Shown here piece by piece: positions 54,392 through 63,271 of a stretch of DNA of 64,000 nucleotides; position 1 is the stretch's first letter; each line of letters starts with the position of its first letter. This DNA is from Duganella sp. Root336D2 (GTDB lineage Bacteria; Pseudomonadota; Gammaproteobacteria; Burkholderiales; Burkholderiaceae_D): contig NZ_LMDB01000001.1 of the NCBI RefSeq assembly GCF_001425005.1, positions 312,393-376,392 on the forward strand, in the 5' to 3' direction. The notes beneath the pieces are model-generated. The model was not told the origin of the DNA. It saw nothing but the letters and a program-made list of their open reading frames with translations, and did not search any database. The position numbers were made by a program, and so were the translations under genes.

Positions 54392-55459
54392 TTGAAACTG
54401 CTGTCCTCCCATCTGGCACGCCGCATCTTCTCCACCGCACTCTGTCTATCCGCCTTCGCATTCACCACTACCGCTTCTGCCGGTCCGAATTGGGCAATCG
54501 ACGTCGCCGGTGGCCAGGATCATCCCCTGCTCCAGCGCTACAACAATTCCTGGATGATGGCCTACAAGAAGATCAACTTCGACCAGGCGACTTTTCCCGG
54601 CAAGCTGGGCCTGAACAGCAACAATGATTTCATCGCGCCGATCACCGTGGAAGGCCAGATCACCCGCATGGTTTATTTCGCCCCGCTCGGCAAGACACCG
54701 CTGGAAGTTCATCGAAACTACGAACAGGCATTGAAGGCAGCTGGATTCAAGGCCAGCATCAGCTGCACGCCACGCGATAAAGATTGCGAGTACATGCGCT
54801 TCGGTTTAAACGATCGTTACCGAGCCATGAAGGAAGCCGACTTCAATGCGAACCGGGATCGTCAGGCTGACGGCTCCGCGCTCGATCGACAGATGGGCTC
54901 GCTGGGCGGTTCGAATATGCTTGGCACCGATGACCTTTATTTCACATACGGCACCCTGGCCAAAAACGGTGCCACCGTCCACGTGATGCTAAATTCGGGC
55001 AAAGTCCACAACACTGAATTCACCACGACCTACATCGAGATTGCCGAACCTAAAGCGATGGAGGGCGGCCAGGTTACCGTCAATGCAGATGGCTTGAAGT
55101 CTGCCTTGCAGTCGAGCGGCAAGATCGCCCTGTACGGCATCTACTTTGACACCGGCAAGGCGGACATCAAAGCAGTTGAATCCAAAACCCAGCTGGACGA
55201 AATGGCGAAACTCCTGAAGACCCAGCCCGCACTCAAGGTGTACATCGTCGGCCATACGGATAACCAGGGCAACCTGGACGCCAACCAGGCGCTGTCACAG
55301 CAACGTGCACAGGCGGTGGTCTCAGCGTTAGCCAAGCAATACCAGATTCCTGCAACTCGCCTTGCGAGCAAAGGCGTCGCCAGCCTGGCCCCCGTCGCTT
55401 CGAACGCAGACGAAACTGGACGAGCCATGAACCGCCGGGTGGAACTCGTAGTGCAGTAA
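54392..55459 (+). CDS. OmpA-family outer-membrane protein
   Basis: 355 residues from a TTG at 54392 that follows AAAGGA by 6 nt. Signal peptide ends TASA before GPNW. The N-terminal 225 residues are not a classic OmpA barrel (no eight-strand pattern seen) but a soluble domain with VYFAPLGKTPLEVHRNYEQAL. The C-terminal domain is a clear OmpA/peptidoglycan-binding fold: IYFDTGKADIKAVESKTQ, VYIVGHTDNQGNLDANQALSQQRA, RLASKGVAS and NRRVELVV. A piece of a related gene is found at 14675-14836. Confidence 0.92.
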   Translation: MKLLSSHLARRIFSTALCLSAFAFTTTASAGPNWAIDVAGGQDHPLLQRYNNSWMMAYKKINFDQATFPGKLGLNSNNDFIAPITVEGQITRMVYFAPLGKTPLEVHRNYEQALKAAGFKASISCTPRDKDCEYMRFGLNDRYRAMKEADFNANRDRQADGSALDRQMGSLGGSNMLGTDDLYFTYGTLAKNGATVHVMLNSGKVHNTEFTTTYIEIAEPKAMEGGQVTVNADGLKSALQSSGKIALYGIYFDTGKADIKAVESKTQLDEMAKLLKTQPALKVYIVGHTDNQGNLDANQALSQQRAQAVVSALAKQYQIPATRLASKGVASLAPVASNADETGRAMNRRVELVVQ

Positions 55460-56075
55460 TCACACCATCACTCCGCGTTGCTGATCGTATTCGCCCGTCA
55501 CCGCAGCTCACGTTCCAGGGTGCACGGGCGCTTCCACTTACGGCCCCACCGGTTCGTCGCGAAAAAGTCCGGTGCAGCTTTCTTATGCGCCAGCAGCGCG
55601 CGAGCGTTTAACTACCCAACCCGGGGCCGTTCCCGGACGGTGAAGGCCAGGAGGTTTCGTCCACTTTCACTTAGCCGCCCAAGCGCTCGTACGCTGGCCG
55701 CGCCATCGCCTGGTCACATGAGTTCAACAAAAAGCTGTCGCCAATCGAGTTTGAAAAGCGGCATTCTCAGAGGCTTCGGGGCGTCCAGGATAGCGGTGGC
55801 GATTCAGTAAAGCTAGCGGCCCGCCGGTCACCGAGAGCCGTTGGGTGGTCCGCACAGAGGCTCGGGTTAGGTAGCTGGCACTTCGCGGGTTTATGGTCTC
55901 AGAATTTTTCCGACGAGCCGAGGATGACTTGGCGAAATTTTTCGAGCATTTCGGCGCGACTCTCAGTGGCCTGCTCAATGCTGTGGCGGAGGAGGAAGAT
56001 GCCGCTGTAATAGCAAGAACCGATGCTGAAAAATCCACATGGGTTCCCGCGAATTCCTGCCTAAGATAGCGCTTA
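55460..56075. other. Intergenic region after OmpA, with one possible small gene
   Basis: About 600 bp with little coding signal. The only candidate is a 58-codon frame at 55893-56069, listed separately. No terminator with a T-run was seen after the OmpA gene. Confidence 0.45.
55893..56069 (+). CDS. Possible small acidic protein (58 aa)
   Basis: Reads MVSEFFRRAEDDLAKFFEHF, then a hydrophobic-acidic helix with LLNAVAEEEDAAVIARTDAE. The composition and heptad-like pattern look coding, but there is no ribosome site and a stop codon lies 7 codons upstream, so it may be a relic of a longer gene. Low certainty. Confidence 0.35.
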   Translation: MVSEFFRRAEDDLAKFFEHFGATLSGLLNAVAEEEDAAVIARTDAEKSTWVPANSCLR

Positions 56076-56189
56076 TTACTGCTGGCGCATCTTCTCCGCC
56101 TTTTTGATTTTTTTGTCCGCTTTCTTTTCCTTCGGAGTTTTTACTGGTTCCTTTTTCGGGGATTTCTTCGCGTCTTGGCTTTTACTCAT
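56076..56189 (-). CDS. Lysine-rich 37-residue protein
   Basis: MSKSQDAKKSPKKEPVKTP and then KEKKADKKIKKAEKMRQQ. Almost half of the residues are Lys. The ATG lies 5 nt after GGAGA. Such a basic, unstructured peptide would bind nucleic acid or the ribosome. It is too short for standard gene callers but has a proper start, ribosome site and stop, and lies near the cold-shock gene. Confidence 0.65.
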   Translation of the reverse strand: MSKSQDAKKSPKKEPVKTPKEKKADKKIKKAEKMRQQ

Positions 56190-56238
56190 CATTTTCTCCA
56201 GTTAAAGTTTGCCTCGCCTGCCATTTGCTATCGTAGAA

Positions 56239-56559
56239 TTAATGGATAGAGCATCCGCGCAGCGTTGGCAGCGGCTGAAGGGCAACTGCAACTTCGCCTT
56301 CGGGCTCTTCTTCAGTCTTCCATTGGATCCATCCGAGTACTTCGGCGATGCTCACTAAGCCGCTATGCAAAGCCGCTCGCGCCGCATGGTATTCGGACAT
56401 CTCGGACTCAGCCTGAGTTGGCGCTGCAGGCATGGTAAGGCCTACTGCGCGAATCTTTGCTTCTAGAACTTCCAGATCGTCTGTCAACGCGGAGTGAAGC
56501 ACATGCAGAGCTGTCTCTACATCCTCGACGTCGTAGGCTTCTCGATCGTATATTTCCAT
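56239..56559 (-). CDS. Small acidic hypothetical protein (106 aa)
   Basis: Starts MEIYDREAYDVEDVETALHV at 56559; a GGAG is present but 12 nt upstream. It is a helical acidic protein (LHSALTDDLEVLEAKIRAVG, then SEMSEYHAARAALHSGLVSI and EVLGWIQWKTEEEPEG). No family recognised. It lies upstream of a cold-shock gene on the other strand. Confidence 0.65.
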   Translation of the reverse strand: MEIYDREAYDVEDVETALHVLHSALTDDLEVLEAKIRAVGLTMPAAPTQAESEMSEYHAARAALHSGLVSIAEVLGWIQWKTEEEPEGEVAVALQPLPTLRGCSIH

Positions 56560-56909
56560 GTCGTTTCCAGGCTCCTGATTTATGTACTTGGCTGGAAATT
56601 GGTATGAGCAGAGGCGTAACTCCTCTAGTCTCGCCAGCAAGATACAGCAATTTTGGAAAAGCTGCCTACGGAGTTCGGATGTGATTGCGATAAGTAGCAT
56701 CTGAAGTCGCAGCCGCGAAAAATAATCCGAAAAACAAAGGTGACAGTGCGAAAACCGTGTATATTGAATCCCGCACTACATCAAGTCGCCGTTATTGTTG
56801 GTCTTTCTCTCCCGTCTCGCCTATTGGCGGTCCTGTTTGATTTCCTCTCATTGCCCTCTTGGTCGAACGTGCGATTCGGGCGCTTGCCCATCATCTAAAA
56901 GGAACGAAA

Positions 56910-57119
56910 ATGACTACTCAAACTGGCACCGTAAAATGGTTTAATGACTCCAAAGGCTTCGGCTTCATCACACCTGACGCAGGCGGCGGCGATCTCTTTG
57001 CCCATTTCCAGGACATTCAATCGCAAGGATTCAAAAGCCTGGCCGAAAACCAGCGCGTTTCCTTCGTGCGCTCGACCGGTCCCAAAGGTGACAAAGCCGG
57101 AGAGATCCGCGCAATTTAA
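56910..57119 (+). CDS. Cold-shock protein, CspA family
   Basis: 69 residues, [19 protein letters not shown] with intact RNP1 and LFAHFQDIQ as RNP2. An AAAGGA precedes the ATG by 7 nt. About 200 bp of non-coding sequence upstream could hold a long structured 5' leader, as in cspA, where temperature changes the RNA fold. It is a paralogue of 25176-25385. A strong terminator follows at 57191-57229. Confidence 0.96.
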   Translation: MTTQTGTVKWFNDSKGFGFITPDAGGGDLFAHFQDIQSQGFKSLAENQRVSFVRSTGPKGDKAGEIRAI

Positions 57120-57190
57120 GCCGTTGATCTGGCGGAAGCATGCGCCGTGCAGATAGCCCGGGTGTGTCGCCGCTACGTGCTACCGACTAG

Positions 57191-57229
57191 AAAAAAACGG
57201 ATTTACGTTCAACGTAAATCCGTTTTTTT
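57191..57229. terminator. Strong bidirectional intrinsic terminator
   Basis: An A-run, then arms ACGGATTTACG and CGTAAATCCGT around TTCAA, then a T-run. It has the A/T tracts for use in both directions and lies 72 bp after the cold-shock stop. Confidence 0.92.
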
Positions 57230-57587
57230 CTGGGCCGTCCGAAATCTGCGTGCCAAGGCCCTGCCGCCAAGGAGTGTCTGCGCAAGCGCCTGCTGTCGCT
57301 GTCCGCAGATAGCTTTGCTGATACCGCAGACTTTGCGCCCGCGGACAGGTCCCTTCTCACGGCTCCCTCCTGGGTGAGGACCGCTGGTCAGTCTTGCATT
57401 AGCATGAATATTGGAGCGGCTGTCTACAAAATACTATGTGCCGGAAAACGCTCACTTCGCACCCAAAAAGAACTTAGACCTTGGCCGCAAGGGGTATAGT
57501 CTAAGTTATGTTTACGAGCGCCATCGCGTGTTCCCTGTATTTATCGAGAGCCAGCGGCGTACGATTCCCCAGTGAATAGGAACCCAG
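57230..57587. other. Intergenic region without recognised features
   Basis: About 360 bp between the terminator and the frameshifted small gene. No gene, repeat or clear promoter was identified. Confidence 0.45.
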
Positions 57588-57957
57588 ATGGACAGCGCGC
57601 AATTCAACGGAGCGCCGCCGCTTGCCAACGCGGCCCTGGGCATTTGGTTCGAAGGCCGCAGCTTCCACTACCAACAGTATCGCTCCGGACACATTGAGAG
57701 ATGCTATTGCTTACGCCAAGGTAGACCAGCGCCGGCCCGACTACCAGTCGATGCCATTGCCCTGTGCCGGGAGCAACAGACGGGCCCCGCCAGCGAAGAG
57801 TTCGAGATCAATGAAACTTATCATCGTCTACGCGCATGGAACCTCTCGGTACAAAGAGTTCCACTACGATTTCCTCGAGCAGGCACTCGCTTGCGCGCAA
57901 CGTCTGTCAACGCCCCCCTCAATCGCACAGGCAGCCCGGCTGGCGTCCCATGATTGA
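57588..57957 (+). pseudogene. Frameshifted small gene with two related modules
   Basis: Starts well: MDSAQFNGAPPLANAALGIW, then FEGRSFHYQQYR. The natural continuation TLRDAIAYAKVDQRRPDYQ is in the next frame, then EQQTGPASEEFEINETYH returns to the first frame, and IVYAHGTSRYKEF..YDFLEQALACAQRL is again in the second. So at least three frame changes are needed in 370 bp to restore one protein. The two modules (tyrosine-rich strand, then YD.L..A..YA) look like an internal duplication. It is probably a decayed gene; sequence error is possible but three indels are many. AGGA lies upstream of the ATG. Confidence 0.55.
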
Positions 57958-58180
57958 ACGGCAACGACGCACTGATGAGGTGACCGCAAACGCCGTCGCC
58001 CGTGGACTCAATATCTTGGCCGTGCGCAATGCCAGTCTGGCTCGACGCTACATGGAATTTAAACATGTGCCCGCTCGGGTGATCGCGCGCGTTCTTACGC
58101 AACCCGCGTTACGCAGGCGAGAAAGTGCAGAGCAATCCCTTTCGGAAGCAATCACACCGAACAAGCATCCGGCAAGCTGA
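57950..58180 (+). CDS. Small hypothetical protein with VPxxVIxRVLTxPxxRR motif
   Basis: 76 residues from the ATG at 57950 (MIERQRRTDEVTANAVARGL); weak ribosome site. It aligns with the protein at 25897-26133 over its first 60 residues, with RRYMEFKHVPARVIARVLTQ and PALRRR. A longer frame back to 57836 overlaps the frameshifted gene and is unlikely. Basic, no export signal, function unknown. Confidence 0.7.
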   Translation: MIERQRRTDEVTANAVARGLNILAVRNASLARRYMEFKHVPARVIARVLTQPALRRRESAEQSLSEAITPNKHPAS

Positions 58181-58388
58181 CGTGCCATCCACGAGCGCAG
58201 GCGCCGCGGCCTGCATTAGCCGCGGTCCATAGCGACATGAGCTTCAGTGGGTGCGCCGAATTGTCCCGCGCATTCCGGCCCTTTAGGAGCGTCGAGATGG
58301 CGGAAGGTAATTCGACCCTTGTCCATAGTTCGTAAGCGGACAGCTTCAAGGACACATCACCGGCTAGAATGCCGATAAGGTTTTTCAT
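58152..58388 (-). CDS. Possible small hypothetical protein (78 aa)
   Basis: MKNLIGILAGDVSLKLSAYE with GAGG 4 nt upstream of the ATG. It overlaps the end of the convergent small gene by 29 bp. The first half looks like a real helix-rich protein, the second half less so. No family recognised. Confidence 0.4.
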   Translation of the reverse strand: MKNLIGILAGDVSLKLSAYELWTRVELPSAISTLLKGRNARDNSAHPLKLMSLWTAANAGRGACARGWHVSLPDACSV

Positions 58389-58505
58389 GCGGCCTCAGAA
58401 TAGGCAATCAGCCGAACGCCGCTCTCCAGTTCAACGCGGTGACGCCGTCCGCCGAGACTTCCTGGATCATGCCCTGCATATCGATGAGGCTTTCTTTAGC
58501 CAAGT

Positions 58506-58724
58506 TCAGAGCCGTTGCACCATGTGAATCCGCGTAGCGCGCCCGCCAACAACCGACTCATCCAATTGATAAGCAACAAGCTTATGCTCGAGGGATCCTG
58601 CTGGCTGCACCTCAACGAAGTCCCCGATATCTGCCAAGAGATCGTGGCCACCCGCATCCGGCCTGATTTGACCAATGCCTTTCAATCTGCTGAACCAATG
58701 AATTGTTCCCGTATGTGTGATCAT
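58506..58724 (-). CDS. Divergent cold-shock-domain protein with altered RNA-binding motifs
   Basis: 72 residues from the ATG at 58724, with AGGAG 4 nt upstream. It opens MITHTGTIHWFSRLKGIGQI and continues RPDAGGHDLLADIGDFVE, in register with the cold-shock proteins of this window ([32 protein letters not shown]). The key aromatic residues of RNP1 (FGF) and RNP2 (F-x-H) are replaced by IGQ and LAD. It probably keeps the beta-barrel but not normal single-stranded nucleic-acid binding. Confidence 0.75.
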   Translation of the reverse strand: MITHTGTIHWFSRLKGIGQIRPDAGGHDLLADIGDFVEVQPAGSLEHKLVAYQLDESVVGGRATRIHMVQRL

Positions 58725-59102
58725 GCTGCTCCTTGCTATAGACGAACGGAGCCACTTCTCAAGTAGAGCCAGTGGTCGAGAATCAGACAGGAGTGGCGAA
58801 GCGGCCTCAACAGGAAGGAGACAGGACGGTGACAAAGTACCGAAATGGATGCGCTACTGTACAGCAGTTCACAGCGATCACCTAAGGAAAATGACATGTC
58901 ACTGATGAAGCAGTCAAAATTACCTGGGATTCGGCTAACGATGGCGCATGACTACCAAGTTCAGATACCGAAAGCGTGAGGTGTCCATCCAGCCTCCATC
59001 AAATGTTTTCTGAACTAACTCATCATATAATAGAGGCAATATATCAGTAGCCGCCGGCTTCATGGCTTGGTGTCTCGCCTTGAACACTCTAATAGAATTT
59101 AA
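58725..59102. other. Intergenic region before the histidine kinase
   Basis: About 380 bp, AT-rich toward the kinase start. No gene was found. It must contain the kinase promoter; the kinase start has no clear ribosome site. Confidence 0.45.
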
Positions 59103-62100
59103 ATGTTGTTGAAATACGGGAAAATAGCGACGCGTCTGATTGCGCTCCTCACAATCCCGGCCATCTCATTACCGCACTGGCTCACGCTGATAGCGCTGGC
59201 AGTTGTAATGCAGTCCCAACCCGCAAGTGCAATCACTCCGGCTATGGGAAGTTACGCCCACACTGCGTGGAATGGGCAGCGCGGTGCGCCTGCAGACGTC
59301 CTGCAATTCACTCAAACCCAGGACGGCTGGCTATGGATCAGTTCGCCGAACGGCCTGTTCCGGTTCGACGGAGTCGATTTTGAACGCATGGATAGCGTGC
59401 ATGGTCATCGCCTGCACACGACTAACACGGTTGGATTACTGACCACGCGCGACGGCCGGCTATGGGTTGGCGGACGCTTTGGTGGCATCAGCATGATTGC
59501 CGCAGACCATTTCCGAGTGTTTAACGAGGACAGTGGCTTGCCGCGCGGGATGGTACTAACGATGTCCGAAGGTCCCGATGGCAGCGTATGGGCTGCCACC
59601 AGCACCGGGCTGGGCGTGCTGCAGCCCGGTGCCACGCATTTCCGCCGCGTTGGCAAGCAGGAAGGCTTGCCAGAGACCTTGACACAGAAGGTCTTGTTCG
59701 GTCGGGATGGCCGCCAATGGGTTTCGCTAAGCGGGGGAATTTATTTCCGTGATCCCGGCCGCGCACGTTTCCAAAGGGCGTGGCCGTATATCGACTTGAT
59801 GGCGATAGCCGAGGCGCCGGACGGCACGCTATGGGCCTCAGATGGGATAGACAAGCATTACCGCGTGTTGACCAGCGCGCCGCCCGGCAATCCTGCGCCA
59901 CACGCCGAACTGGGCGGCAACGGTGCGATGTTCGACCGTGACGGCAATATGTGGATCCTGAAAGTAAACGCGGTAGAACGCCGCCGCGCGCCGTATGTCG
60001 GAAAGGCGGCCGACGCGCGCGAGCTCACCAGGGAAAACGGCATGAGCGGCGCACTGGTGCAAAGCGCGTTCGAGGACCGGGAAGGAAATATTTGGCTCGG
60101 TACCTCGGGTGGCTTAGACCGCCTGCGGCGCATCCGGCTAAGCGGCGTCAAGGTTGAAACTGCGTTCGACCACCCTGGCGTGGTCGCCGACGAGGGTGGC
60201 GGCGTTCTTATCGGTGATTGGCGGCGGCCTTTGCGCCGCTACGATGCATCCGGCCGCCAGGAGGCGCTGCAGCCATTGCGCTTTACCTGCGCCTACCGCG
60301 CCGCCGACGGTACGCTGTGGCTTGCCAATGCCAGCGAGCGCTGGCGACGCGATGCGTCGGGCGCCTACGAGCGGATACCTCATCCAAAACACCTGGTTGG
60401 CTATGCCGCGCAAGCCATGACCATCGATGGCCGTGGCCGGATGTGGGTGTCGGTCTCGCGGCAGGGGCTGTTCGTGATTGAGGACGGCGTTTGGCGCAAG
60501 CATGGAAGCTTGACCGGCATACCGGACAGGCTCGCACTGTCGCTCGCCACCGACCGCGCGGGCCGGGTCTGGGCTGGATTCGCGGAGAATCAGATCGCAT
60601 TGATCGACGGCCAGCGCTTGCAGTTGTTCGGCGCCGCCGAGGGACTCCGACTGGGCAATGTGCTATCGCTGCTGGCGGACGGCAACCAGCTCTGGGCGGG
60701 CGGGGTAGACAGCTTGGCCCGTTACGACGGGCGGCGCTGGCACGGTGTCACACTGGCTGGCGGCCAGTCGCTACGCGGCGTCTCGGGAATGGTGCGCCCC
60801 CGAAATGGCGACCTGTGGCTGAACGGCTCGGATGGCATCACCCGCATCGCAAATGACGATGTTGATCGACTGACGCATGCCCCTGGAGGGGCCGTGTCGT
60901 ACGAGAGGTTCGACGCGCTCGACGGACTGGTTGGCACCGCCGAGCAATTGCGCCCACTGCCCTCCATCACACAGGGCACCGATGGCCGCCTGTGGTTCGC
61001 AACTGCCAGCGACGTGGCCAACATAGACCCGGCGACCATCGCACGCAATCCACTAGCACCACCTGTACAGATCCTGTCGGTGCGCGCGGGAGACGTCAGG
61101 TACGCGCCGCGCCATGGCTTGCGCCTGCCCGTGGGCCGACGCGACTTGCGCATCGCCTATACGGCGCTTGGCTTGGCGATCCCTGAGCGGCTACGTTTCC
61201 GCTACAAACTTGAAGGGTTTGACCAGTATTGGCAAGACGCGGGCATCGGGCGTGACGCGGTCTACACCAACCTGCCGCCCGGTGATTATCGGTTCCGCGT
61301 TATCGCCGCCAACGAGGACGGGGTATGGAACGAAACCGGCGCCACACTGGAGCTGAGTCTGCCCCCGAGGTTTATCGAAACTCGCTGGTTTATCTTGCTG
61401 ATAGCACTGGCGGCGCTGGTGCTGATCCGGGCGTTGTATCTGCTGCGGGTACGCCGGCTTACCGCGCGCGTGCAGGAACGCATGCAAGAGCGGCTGGCCG
61501 AACGCGAGCGCATTGCGCGCGGCCTGCACGACACTGTGCTGCAAAGCGTGCAGGGGCTGATCATGCTGTTCGAGCGGCAAGTGCGTAACTTGCCGATCAG
61601 CGCTGCGCAGCGGAGCGAGATCGAGCAAACGCTTGACTTCGCCGACGAATTACTGGCTGAAGGCCGCGACTGCGTGTCGGACCTCCGCCATAACGGCGAC
61701 TCCGGGGACCTCGATCATGCGTTGTGCCAGTATGCCAGCCTGCTGCTGCAGCAAAAGTTCACCTCCCGCGTGTCGGGTGCGTCACGCCCGCTGTGTCCAC
61801 GGGTGCGCCAAGAGGTCAAGGCGATCGCGCGCGAAGCGCTGTTCAATGCCGCGCGTCACGCCGATGCGAAACAAGTTGAACTCACCATCGAGTATCGTCC
61901 CGATGGCTTCATGCTGCAGGTCCGGGACGATGGCTGCGGCATGCCGGCTGCGTTGTTGGATAGCGGAAAACCGCGACACTATGGCATTGTCGGCATGTGT
62001 GAACGCGCCAAGGCGGCCGGGGCTAGCTATATGCTTGATTCCACCCCTGGGCGGGGCACAGTGATGCGGTTGGATATCCCTGCCGAGTATGCCTATCCCG

Positions 62101-62168
62101 GCCGTAGTTCAGCGGCCTTGTTCGCCCGCCTGCGCGAGCTGCGCCGTGCGGCAGTGGACGCCGCTTAA
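59103..62168 (+). CDS. Sensor histidine kinase with two-component-regulator propeller
   Basis: 1021 residues. N-terminal signal/anchor (LTLIALAVVMQSQPASA), then Reg_prop propeller repeats to about residue 640: DGWLWISSPNGLFRFDG, DGRLWVGG, EGNIWLGTSGGLDRLR and similar. A Y_Y_Y domain (about 680-745) ends with LPPGDYRFRVIAANEDGVWNE. A membrane helix LLIALAALVLIRALYLL follows. The kinase part has the HisKA_3 motif ERIARGLHDTVLQSVQG (His809) and HATPase_c with DNAARHAD-like FNAARHADAKQ and RDDGCGMP. It is NarX/LytS-like and would signal to the NarL-type regulator encoded convergently at 63272-63922. Confidence 0.93.
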   Translation: MLLKYGKIATRLIALLTIPAISLPHWLTLIALAVVMQSQPASAITPAMGSYAHTAWNGQRGAPADVLQFTQTQDGWLWISSPNGLFRFDGVDFERMDSVHGHRLHTTNTVGLLTTRDGRLWVGGRFGGISMIAADHFRVFNEDSGLPRGMVLTMSEGPDGSVWAATSTGLGVLQPGATHFRRVGKQEGLPETLTQKVLFGRDGRQWVSLSGGIYFRDPGRARFQRAWPYIDLMAIAEAPDGTLWASDGIDKHYRVLTSAPPGNPAPHAELGGNGAMFDRDGNMWILKVNAVERRRAPYVGKAADARELTRENGMSGALVQSAFEDREGNIWLGTSGGLDRLRRIRLSGVKVETAFDHPGVVADEGGGVLIGDWRRPLRRYDASGRQEALQPLRFTCAYRAADGTLWLANASERWRRDASGAYERIPHPKHLVGYAAQAMTIDGRGRMWVSVSRQGLFVIEDGVWRKHGSLTGIPDRLALSLATDRAGRVWAGFAENQIALIDGQRLQLFGAAEGLRLGNVLSLLADGNQLWAGGVDSLARYDGRRWHGVTLAGGQSLRGVSGMVRPRNGDLWLNGSDGITRIANDDVDRLTHAPGGAVSYERFDALDGLVGTAEQLRPLPSITQGTDGRLWFATASDVANIDPATIARNPLAPPVQILSVRAGDVRYAPRHGLRLPVGRRDLRIAYTALGLAIPERLRFRYKLEGFDQYWQDAGIGRDAVYTNLPPGDYRFRVIAANEDGVWNETGATLELSLPPRFIETRWFILLIALAALVLIRALYLLRVRRLTARVQERMQERLAERERIARGLHDTVLQSVQGLIMLFERQVRNLPISAAQRSEIEQTLDFADELLAEGRDCVSDLRHNGDSGDLDHALCQYASLLLQQKFTSRVSGASRPLCPRVRQEVKAIAREALFNAARHADAKQVELTIEYRPDGFMLQVRDDGCGMPAALLDSGKPRHYGIVGMCERAKAAGASYMLDSTPGRGTVMRLDIPAEYAYPGRSSAALFARLRELRRAAVDAA

Positions 62169-62294
62169 GCCCGATAGCCCGAAAGAGCTATCGACGCGGC
62201 ACTCTTCGTGACGATGGCGGGCCCTCCTCTCCCCAGTACGCTATGGGTGGCATGTCAGACATGCCGAACATTTCAACTGACAAAGAGGAAAAGC

Positions 62295-63260
62295 ATGAGC
62301 AACGTTACCAATCCGGATCAGCTCCGACGCAATGTGTTGAAGAGCGCGGCTACGGCGGCTGCCGGCGCGGCGGCGGCGGGCGTATCACTGAGCGCCGGTG
62401 CAGCCGCCTCGGACAAACAGACCCGCCAGGTCGCCAGCGTTACCACGCGCGACGGGGTGGAACTGTACTACAAGGACTGGGGGCCGAAGAATGGTCAGCC
62501 GGTCGTATTCAGCCATGGTTGGCCATTGAACTCGGATAGCTGGGAATCGCAAATGATCTTCTTGGCCGACCAAGGCTATCGCTGCATCGCGCACGACCGC
62601 CGTGGCCATGGTCGCTCCTCCCAGCCATGGGATGGCAACGATATGGACCATTACGCCGATGACTTGGCGCACGTGATCGAAGTGCTCGATCTGAAGAACG
62701 CTGTACTGGTCGGCTTTTCCACCGGTGGCGGCGAAGTCGCGCGCTACGTCGGCCGCCACGGCACCAAGCGCGTCGCCGGCCTGGCCCTGGTGTCAGCCGT
62801 GCCGCCGCTGATGCTTAAGACTCCCGACTATCCGGGCGGTTTGCCGCGCGAGGTATTCGATGGCATCCGCGCAGGGTCGCTATCCAACCGCTCGCAGCTG
62901 TACAAAGACATCGCCGCCGGCCCATTTTTCGGTTTCAACCGTCCGGGCGCCAAGACCTCGCAAGGACTGATTGACGCTTGGTGGATGCAAGGCATGATGG
63001 CTGGCCACAAAAACACCTTCGACTCGATCAAGGCGTTTTCCGAAACCGACTTCCGTGCCGACTTGCGGAAGTTCGACAAGCCGACCCTGATCATTCACGG
63101 CGACGACGACCAGATCGTGCCGATCGATGCCTCGGGCCGCGCTGCCGCCGCGATCGTCAAGCACGCCAAACTGTTGGTCTATCCGGGCGCACCACACGGC
63201 CTGACCGACACCCACAAGGATCGCGTCAACAACGATCTGCTGGCCTTTATCAAGGGCTGA
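62295..63260 (+). CDS. Exported alpha/beta hydrolase, non-haem chloroperoxidase type
   Basis: 321 residues from the ATG at 62295, with AGGAAA upstream. A Tat-like signal: [20 protein letters not shown] and AGAAA. Mature part: [40 protein letters not shown], the nucleophile elbow [23 protein letters not shown] for the Asp and [12 protein letters not shown] for the His. This is the cofactor-free haloperoxidase/esterase family; perhydrolase or ester hydrolase activity is likely. It lies 126 bp after the kinase gene and could be its target or part of the same transcript. Confidence 0.92.
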   Translation: MSNVTNPDQLRRNVLKSAATAAAGAAAAGVSLSAGAAASDKQTRQVASVTTRDGVELYYKDWGPKNGQPVVFSHGWPLNSDSWESQMIFLADQGYRCIAHDRRGHGRSSQPWDGNDMDHYADDLAHVIEVLDLKNAVLVGFSTGGGEVARYVGRHGTKRVAGLALVSAVPPLMLKTPDYPGGLPREVFDGIRAGSLSNRSQLYKDIAAGPFFGFNRPGAKTSQGLIDAWWMQGMMAGHKNTFDSIKAFSETDFRADLRKFDKPTLIIHGDDDQIVPIDASGRAAAAIVKHAKLLVYPGAPHGLTDTHKDRVNNDLLAFIKG

Positions 63261-63271
63261 TGGCGCTTGCA

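Noticed and set aside
58407..58500. Short minus-strand frame between the cold-shock-like gene and the gene at 58388
   Set aside because: About 23 codons from its only ATG, no ribosome site, no homology seen.
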